DNA from: 2-01-FULL-45-10 sp964433975
GTDB taxonomy: Bacteria > Omnitrophota > Gorgyraeia > 2-01-FULL-45-10
Direction of reading: 5' to 3'
DNA: 26,153 nt
Assembly: GCA_964433975.1 (NCBI GenBank)
Contig: CAYSSS010000019.1
Span: forward strand, 1-26,153
The notes beneath the pieces were generated by a model. That model did no database searches and was not told the DNA's origin. It saw only the letters and a program-made list of their open reading frames with translations. Shown here in pieces: positions 21,992 to 26,153 of this stretch. The position numbers and the translations under genes are program-made. Each line of letters starts with the position of its first letter. Within the stretch, counting starts at the first letter, position 1.

Positions 21992-22613
21992 GCGTCATTA
22001 TCCTCTCTTTAAATTCTCTCGTCTTTGATGCGATATCCTCTGCCTCCGTAATTGCCCTTATCAGCGCGATATTCTTCGCGCCTTTATTTAAAACATCTCC
22101 GATATTCGAAAGATCTATCCCCCCGATAAAGAAGACCGGCTTTCTCGCGATACTGACGACCGGCCCTATGTCGTTAGAACCAATAAAATAATCCTTGGTC
22201 TTGGTCTTGAATATCGGACCGAAGGCTATGTAGTCCACGTCCAGGCCGTTTGCTCTCCTGAACTCTTCCGGTGAATGCGTAGATACTCCTATCAATTTAT
22301 CGCGTCCGAGGAGCTCGCGCACTCCTTCTACAGGATGCTTCAGGATGTCATCCTGGCCCAAATGAACGCCGCTTGCATCCGTCTGTCTGGCTATATCCGG
22401 GTCGTCATTGACGATGAACTTAACGCCATTCTCTTTACAAAGCCTTGACAGTTTTTTACCAAGCTCCAGGAGCTCGGAGCGCGGCCTGCTCTTCTCGCGC
22501 ATCTGTATCATGTCGACACCGCCCTTTATCGCGCCTTGAGCGATCTCGACGGCGCTCCTGCTTTTGCCGTATTCTTCGGATATCACCAGGTAGAGGCTCT
22601 TATCTTTTATCAT
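21969..22613 (-). CDS. thiE: Thiamine-phosphate synthase ThiE
   Basis: Joins the pyrimidine (HMP-PP) and thiazole phosphates to give thiamine phosphate. Family blocks: MIQMREKSRPRSELL (phosphate and magnesium region), FIVNDDPDIARQTDASGVHLGQDD, IGVSTHSPEEF, DYIAFGPIFKTKTKD and PVFFIGGIDLSNI. The 214 residues match the usual length. GAGGA precedes the ATG at 22613. It is the first gene after the TPP riboswitch and terminator. thiC and thiD for the pyrimidine half are not in the window, so that half is made or salvaged elsewhere. Confidence 0.96.
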   Translation of the reverse strand: MIKDKSLYLVISEEYGKSRSAVEIAQGAIKGGVDMIQMREKSRPRSELLELGKKLSRLCKENGVKFIVNDDPDIARQTDASGVHLGQDDILKHPVEGVRELLGRDKLIGVSTHSPEEFRRANGLDVDYIAFGPIFKTKTKDYFIGSNDIGPVVSIARKPVFFIGGIDLSNIGDVLNKGAKNIALIRAITEAEDIASKTREFKERIMTHDTKDKR

Positions 22614-22699
22614 GCGTTCCTCATATCCGCCTTCGCCTGTGAATGTGCATGGTCTAGATTGGCTTCGGGGGATTGTTTATCCTGGCGATATAGCCGGAC

Positions 22700-22730
22700 A
22701 AACAAAAGCCTCATGCCAACGCATGAGGTC
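22700..22730 (-). terminator. Intrinsic terminator of the TPP riboswitch
   Basis: In the RNA, an 8-bp stem CCTCATGC/GCATGAGG (22728-22721 with 22716-22709) with loop GTTG is followed by CTTTTGTTT. It lies 10 bases after the riboswitch end and before thiE, as expected for ligand-dependent termination. Confidence 0.87.
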
Positions 22731-22737
22731 TATTATT

Positions 22738-22834
22738 TAAACTCCCTCCGCCGGCATTATCCGGATCAGGTTCATCGGGTAATCCGCTCGAATCACGCGA
22801 AACTCTCAGGCCGTCATTACGGCCTCCCCGTCAC
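22738..22834 (-). promoter_or_regulatory. TPP riboswitch (THI element)
   Basis: The minus strand carries the conserved thi-box parts in order: GGGGAGGCC, the CTGAGAG pyrimidine-sensing bulge, ACCCGATGAACCTGATCCGG with ATAATGCCGGCG after it, and the closing AGGGAG. Excess TPP should favour the terminator that follows, so the operon is on when thiamine is short. No gene lies in 22614-22909; this element, its promoter and its terminator fill most of it. Confidence 0.96.
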
Positions 22835-22841
22835 TTTTCGT

Positions 22842-22870
22842 ATTAAACCACTTAACTGCCGTTATGTCAA
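22842..22870 (-). promoter_or_regulatory. Promoter of the thiamine operon
   Basis: -35 TTGACA (22865-22870), 17-nt spacer, -10 TTTAAT (22842-22847). Transcription would start near 22835, at the edge of the riboswitch. Confidence 0.82.
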
Positions 22871-22882
22871 ACTAATATCTAT

Positions 22883-22894
22883 AGCGCCTGACCC
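22883..22894 (+). repeat. REP-like fragment, copy 1
   Basis: AGCGCCTGACCC is identical to 26077-26088, and the following CTAATT is also shared after one extra base. It lies between the DUF4143 gene and the thi promoter. Confidence 0.6.
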
Positions 22895-22909
22895 ACTAAT
22901 TCCATATTT

Positions 22910-24088
22910 CTAGATCGTGGACAAACATTCGCCCAGGTTACAAGCTCTTGAATTCCTGGTCAGAGGAAGTGATCTGTCAACAAGCGATATTATTCGCCCA
23001 TCCAATATGGAGATCTTTTTGCCCTTGTTTAGGCTGCGAAGACGTTCTATCGAATTGATCATATTTGAATTTGGGGTCTTGGTCAGTTTGATTTCGCAGG
23101 GCATAATAACGCCTGCTCGTTTCTCTATGATCACATCGATCTCTAATCCGTTGTTTGTTCTGTAATAATAGATCGGTGGCGTCAACCCACTATTGAAGTA
23201 GTGTTTTAACAGCTCCTGAATTACAAAATTCTCAAAGATAGCCCCTGCCTGAGATCCCCTGGTCAGGGCGCCTGCGGACTTATTGCCCGTCAAATAATTC
23301 ACCAAGCCTATGTCGGTAAAATATACTTTTGGAGATTTAACAATGCGGCTCCCTAAATTCACATGATATGGCCTGAGAAGATATATGACCTGGGATACCT
23401 CCAGAATGCTTACCCACAACTTCACAGCGTTAATCGATACTCCCAGATCGTTGGAAAGCGATTGATAGTTTAACATTTGTGAGGTACGCGCGGCCAGAAG
23501 AAATAACAAGTCCCTGAAATGCGAGATCTTTTCCAATCTATAGAACGGCTGCACGTCTTTCTCTATGTAGGTAGCAACATAGGAAGAGAACCATCTCTCA
23601 GGGCTATGACTTGGCCTGACCACAAGCTCAGGATACGATCCCTTCATTCCGCGAAAAAGATAGTTACGGGTTTTTTCTCTACCTTCCAAAATCGACATCG
23701 GAAGAAGATGAAAAATAGCCGTCCTTCCGGCGAGCGTTTCGCGCAAATTATTGATCATAGTAAATTGTTGAGATCCGGTGACTATAAACTGCCCTCGCTT
23801 CTGCGATCTATCCACCTTGATCTTTATGTAGGGGAGGAGTTGGGGAGCATATTGAATTTCGTCCAGAATCAATGGGGCTTTATATTCCTCAAAAAACAAT
23901 TCCGGATCTTCTTGAGCAAGCTTTAGATCGCGCGGATTATCCAGAGAAACATAATTGTGTGTTTTGCCAAAAAGATGCTCAAGAAGCGTGGATTTTCCGG
24001 TCTGACGCATTCCGGTCAGCACTAAGACGCGGAACTGCCGTGCCGCTTCCTTAAGTGAGCTTTCTATGTCACGCGGATAAAACTTCAT
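22910..24088 (-). CDS. AAA ATPase with DUF4143 C-terminal domain
   Basis: ATP-binding protein of the AAA_14 plus DUF4143 family, 392 residues, function poorly known. Walker A is TGMRQTGKSTL (25-35), Walker B is APLILDEIQYAP (about 70-81), sensor-like FIVTGSQQF follows. After an HTH-like stretch (NYQSLSNDLGVSINAVKLWVSILE) the C-terminal part has YFTDIGLVNYLTG and a restriction-nuclease-like fold: E in FENFVIQELLKH, D in GLEIDVII and E-x-K in CEIKLTK. Such genes are often mobile and scattered. Its A+T content looks higher than that of the thi genes. It is a single-gene unit with its own promoter at 24095-24122 and two palindromes. The predicted start site falls on the A of the ATG and no Shine-Dalgarno is seen, so a leaderless mRNA is likely. 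Confidence 0.92.
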   Translation of the reverse strand: MKFYPRDIESSLKEAARQFRVLVLTGMRQTGKSTLLEHLFGKTHNYVSLDNPRDLKLAQEDPELFFEEYKAPLILDEIQYAPQLLPYIKIKVDRSQKRGQFIVTGSQQFTMINNLRETLAGRTAIFHLLPMSILEGREKTRNYLFRGMKGSYPELVVRPSHSPERWFSSYVATYIEKDVQPFYRLEKISHFRDLLFLLAARTSQMLNYQSLSNDLGVSINAVKLWVSILEVSQVIYLLRPYHVNLGSRIVKSPKVYFTDIGLVNYLTGNKSAGALTRGSQAGAIFENFVIQELLKHYFNSGLTPPIYYYRTNNGLEIDVIIEKRAGVIMPCEIKLTKTPNSNMINSIERLRSLNKGKKISILDGRIISLVDRSLPLTRNSRACNLGECLSTI

Positions 24089-24094
24089 ACAACA

Positions 24095-24139
24095 AGTATA
24101 TAATACAAATATGATTTGTCAAGGTAAATATGTATTTAC
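24095..24139 (-). promoter_or_regulatory. Promoter of the DUF4143 gene with two palindromes
   Basis: -35 TTGACA (24117-24122), 16-nt spacer, -10 TATACT (24095-24100). One palindrome, ACAAAT-ATG-ATTTGT (24105-24119), fills the spacer; another, GTAAATA-TG-TATTTAC (24124-24139), sits directly upstream of the -35. Both arms pairs are exact. They are probable operators. Confidence 0.75.
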
Positions 24140-24152
24140 GCTCTTCCTACCT

Positions 24153-25157
24153 CTAAATCCTTAATCGCTCTATCTCTTCTTTAGAAGCGGGTTTTACGGA
24201 TATCGTCTTTTTGTCCGCCGCAGCTTTTGTCCAATAGTCCACTTTTATCGACTTTTCAGCGCGGAATTTCGTTTGATAGGCAGCGATGCCCGCCGATAGC
24301 CGGATAAATTCTTCTTCTTTTGCGCCGCCCCTTAAGACCGATAGCGGCCCCTCGTGTTCCGTCAATTCAAATATGATATCGCCCGGCGCTACAAGAGACT
24401 CAAGTACGCTATTCTCACCCTCATCTCTACCCACTACGAGCCTTGCCTTTTCCGACAGCCTGAAGTGCCTGCCTACGGAGAGAAGAGCCAGGTTATCGGC
24501 GTCGAACTCGCCGTGCTTCATCGCGTCCTTTACGCGCTTGGCGAACCCTGGGTCTGTCAAAAGGCAGCCTCCGGCGGGAGTTGGGTATTTATTTATGCCG
24601 AATTTTTCAGCCAGTGCCATCTGCGGCTTTCTGGAACGGCCCCTCATACCCAGCAACTTCTCCCTGTCCACTATGCCCTCTTTTTCCGGCAGGGTCGGGT
24701 CGAGATTCTTGGCGGTCAGGGGCCTCAAGAGTATCCCCTTCACGCCGGCGGCCTTCTCTATTATATGAAGCGCGTCCATCCTCTGTGACATCGGCCTCTC
24801 GCCGAGCACCTCGCCTGTCACCAGGAACGAGGCGCCTGCCTCCTTCATCATATCCTTCGCGTGCTTGAGCATATATATCTTACAGTCTATGCAGGGGTTT
24901 ACGTTTGCGCCGTACCCGTGGCTGGGGTTCTTTACTATCTCGATGAAGTCGCTCGTTATATCTATGGTCTTTAAGGGTACTCCAAGTATCCTGGCCGCTA
25001 CCTGGGCGGCGCTCTCGCCCGTCTTCTTGCATCCGCACATGCAGAGCTTCGCCGAAAAGTTCACGGCGAGGACCTCGATGCCCTGTTCAAGCATCAGCCT
25101 CGCCGCGAGGATACTATCCAGCCCGCCTGAAAGCATCACGATAGCTTTTCTATTCAT
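24153..25157 (-). CDS. PP-loop ATPase, tRNA thiolation type (MnmA/ThiI/TtuA-like)
   Basis: Predicted ATP-dependent sulfur transferase acting on tRNA, 334 residues. The PP-loop SGGLDS (10-15) activates the substrate by adenylation. Two cysteine groups, C39-C41-C43 (LCMCGCKK) and C89-C92 (NPCIDCK), could hold an Fe-S cluster or accept sulfur. The block TGEVLGERPMSQRMDAL (114-130), the KNLDPTLPEKEGIVDREKLLGMRGRSRKPQ region and PAGGCLLTDPGFAKR are typical of the thiouridylase-like family often labelled DUF814-linked. The part from about 210 looks like an RNA-binding NFACT-R-like domain (FRLSEKARLVVGRDEGEN). Position of the modified base is unknown. It lies 11 nt after the AbiEii-type gene. Sulfur could come from IscS. 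Confidence 0.83.
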   Translation of the reverse strand: MNRKAIVMLSGGLDSILAARLMLEQGIEVLAVNFSAKLCMCGCKKTGESAAQVAARILGVPLKTIDITSDFIEIVKNPSHGYGANVNPCIDCKIYMLKHAKDMMKEAGASFLVTGEVLGERPMSQRMDALHIIEKAAGVKGILLRPLTAKNLDPTLPEKEGIVDREKLLGMRGRSRKPQMALAEKFGINKYPTPAGGCLLTDPGFAKRVKDAMKHGEFDADNLALLSVGRHFRLSEKARLVVGRDEGENSVLESLVAPGDIIFELTEHEGPLSVLRGGAKEEEFIRLSAGIAAYQTKFRAEKSIKVDYWTKAAADKKTISVKPASKEEIERLRI

Positions 25158-25168
25158 GGGAAAAGGGG

Positions 25169-25831
25169 TTATTTGAATATATTATCGGATAGGGATCTGG
25201 CTTTTACAATAAAGAAATCGCGCCAGGCTTGATGATCCAGCTTTTTGATCATTCGAGGAAGGTCTTTAATGTCTTGGGCCTTTAGCAGCTGTGTTCCGAG
25301 CTGTATCGGGTCTATATGCCAGTCGAATTTGACTCTGGCCATTTTAATAAGCTTTTCAAAAGAAATATTTACATTACTTTTCAGAATACAATATAGATCG
25401 ATAAAATCTCTTGCTCGTGGATTCTGAACGATGGTAAAGGCTTTATCAGTGGCTATATCTGTAAGGCTATTTACGCGTATTCCGCTTCTTTTATCCGGCG
25501 GCTCTATCTGATGGAACGGGAAATAAGTAAACTCTGCTTTTAAAATTTCCGAACCTGTATGATGGAAGAACAGGTTCCTATTAAAGCTTTGCTGAAAGTC
25601 TATCTTCTTTATCCCTATAGCCGCCTTTATCTCTTTGAGAAAAACATTGATAGCTAGAATGTCTACCTCGTTCTCGCTGAAAAAATCAAGGTCTTCCGAA
25701 TAACGATGATTTAAGTAGTAAGCCGCCAGTGCGATTTCACCTGTGAGGTAAAAACTCCCCGAAATAGGTTTATTTTTTGCCACTAGCGATAGGAATTTCT
25801 TTTGAAACGGGGTTAAGATGTCTTTGGCCAT
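25169..25831 (-). CDS. AbiEii/AbiGii-type nucleotidyltransferase
   Basis: Protein of the nucleotidyltransferase superfamily used as the toxin of type IV toxin-antitoxin and abortive-infection pairs, 220 residues. The motif region reads FYLTGEIALAAYYLNHRYSEDLDFFSE (about 27-53). The catalytic D-x-D (DLDFF) is present, but the glycine pair usually seen as LTGGTALA is LTGE here, so nucleotide binding may be altered. Later DKAFTIVQNPRARDFIDLYCIL matches the family block with a conserved lysine and Arg-Asp-x-x-Asp. It overlaps the end of a 67-residue gene by 19 bases, which is its likely partner. A full AbiEi antitoxin with winged helix is absent. Base use is A+T-richer than the metabolic genes, fitting accessory DNA. 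Confidence 0.87.
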   Translation of the reverse strand: MAKDILTPFQKKFLSLVAKNKPISGSFYLTGEIALAAYYLNHRYSEDLDFFSENEVDILAINVFLKEIKAAIGIKKIDFQQSFNRNLFFHHTGSEILKAEFTYFPFHQIEPPDKRSGIRVNSLTDIATDKAFTIVQNPRARDFIDLYCILKSNVNISFEKLIKMARVKFDWHIDPIQLGTQLLKAQDIKDLPRMIKKLDHQAWRDFFIVKARSLSDNIFK

Positions 25832-26016
25832 AAGAGAAGTTTCAGGAACCGCTTGCGCTGCGGATCAAGCCGAAGCTTTTGCCAGAAACGTTTTACGGTT
25901 GCTTTGTCCAACTTTTGGCCGTTAAGGCCAAAATTGATTGTCTGTTCAAGCCGCCAAATCTTAGCTTCTTGAGAGGTAGTCCCGAGTTTTTTTAAATCTA
26001 CGCTCCAATTATACAT
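25813..26016 (-). CDS. Small partner protein of the AbiEii-type gene
   Basis: Sixty-seven residues, mostly helical and basic: WSVDLKKLGTTSQEAKIWRLEQTINFG, then KATVKRFWQKLRLDPQRKRFLKLLLW. I do not know the family with certainty; short proteins of this kind often precede AbiEii-type nucleotidyltransferases and may be antitoxins or adaptors. GGAGAAGAGG precedes the ATG at 26016 and an extended -10 promoter lies 24 bases further up. The stop overlaps the toxin-like gene by 19 bases, so the two are translated together. Confidence 0.7.
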   Translation of the reverse strand: MYNWSVDLKKLGTTSQEAKIWRLEQTINFGLNGQKLDKATVKRFWQKLRLDPQRKRFLKLLLWPKTS

Positions 26017-26039
26017 TTCCTCTTCTCCTTTACATTATT

Positions 26040-26048
26040 ATTATATCA
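26040..26048 (-). promoter_or_regulatory. Extended -10 promoter of the AbiEii pair
   Basis: TGATATAAT with TATAAT at 26040-26045 and TG at 26047-26048. No good -35 is seen; the region where it would lie belongs to the REP-like hairpin. Confidence 0.6.
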
Positions 26049-26055
26049 CAAAAAT

Positions 26056-26088
26056 GGGCCAGGTGCCTACCCAAAAAGCGCCTGACCC
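26056..26088. repeat. REP-like hairpin, copy 2
   Basis: Arms GGGCCAGGTGC (26056-26066) and GCGCCTGACCC (26078-26088) pair with two mismatches around an 11-nt loop. The right arm repeats the sequence at 22883-22894. GGGTCAGGCGC-type motifs resemble REP sequences. Confidence 0.65.
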
Positions 26089-26092
26089 CTAA

Positions 26093-26153
26093 TTACTTCT
26101 GCACCAGGTATACCCTGCCTCCATTTATAACTAATCTCAAAGGATCTGAGCCA
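26093..26153 (-). CDS. Possible C-terminal end of a gene cut by the window edge
   Basis: One minus-strand frame from the edge reads GSDPLRLVINGGRVYLVQK and then TAA. The strand-like composition suits a protein tail, and the stop falls right before the REP-like hairpin, where a gene could end. Nineteen codons are too few to name a family or prove coding. Confidence 0.35.
   Translation of the reverse strand, partial: GSDPLRLVINGGRVYLVQK

Noticed and set aside
1..26153. tRNA, rRNA or CRISPR array
   Set aside because: No cloverleaf-like sequence with T-loop motif, no rRNA-like stretch and no regularly spaced direct repeats were noticed when reading both strands; a tRNAscan or CRISPR search could still find something missed.

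Overview
The window reads like a piece of chromosome from an uncultivated, anaerobic, diderm bacterium. Lipoprotein signals, an outer-membrane beta-barrel protein and a periplasmic CcdA/TlpA thiol system indicate two membranes. A MetV-type protein (partner of methylenetetrahydrofolate reductase in acetogens), oxygen-sensitive ThiH, FeoB ferrous iron uptake and an archaeal-type homocysteine synthase (HcyBio/DUF39) indicate anaerobic life. Gene style and repeat style would fit Omnitrophota or a similar candidate phylum, but I cannot prove the taxon. Every gene except a RAYT transposase is on the minus strand, so transcription runs from high to low coordinates.

Layout in transcription order, right to left. 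At 26153-24089 are a possible gene tail, a REP-like hairpin, an AbiEii-type nucleotidyltransferase with a small partner, and a PP-loop tRNA thiolation enzyme. At 24139-22910 is a DUF4143 ATPase behind a strong, apparently leaderless promoter with two palindromes. At 22870-15492 is a TPP-riboswitch thiamine operon (thiE-thiS-thiG-thiH-thiF). It runs with almost no gaps into an outer-membrane protein, two lipoproteins (FMN-binding-like and OB-fold-like) and a MacB/FtsX-type ABC permease and ATPase. At 15471-13986 are an Rrf2 regulator and cysK. At 13931-9274 are feoB, a DtxR-FeoA regulator, the homocysteine synthase and a metal-efflux-type permease. At 9269-5385 are a receiver-only response regulator, an NhaD/ArsB-like transporter, a small anchored coiled-coil protein, ccdA, a tlpA-like lipoprotein and metV. 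At 5377-4614 is a RAYT transposase inside 18-bp inverted repeats. At 4600-1 are iscR-iscS-iscU with an E. coli-like IscR operator, a LAGLIDADG endonuclease gene overlapping the iscU end, 5-formyl-THF cyclo-ligase and the start of rny.

The shared theme is sulfur, iron and redox traffic: Fe-S assembly, cysteine and homocysteine synthesis, Fe(II) uptake, thiazole formation, tRNA thiolation and periplasmic thiol exchange. Two Rrf2 regulators with cluster-ligand cysteines and one DtxR-type regulator would couple these units to Fe-S, cysteine and iron status. The least explained part is the five-gene envelope module attached to the thiamine operon; it is my best candidate for an undescribed system. 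No tRNA, rRNA or CRISPR array was seen. The only gene-poor stretch near 300 bases (22614-22909) holds the thi promoter, riboswitch and terminator.
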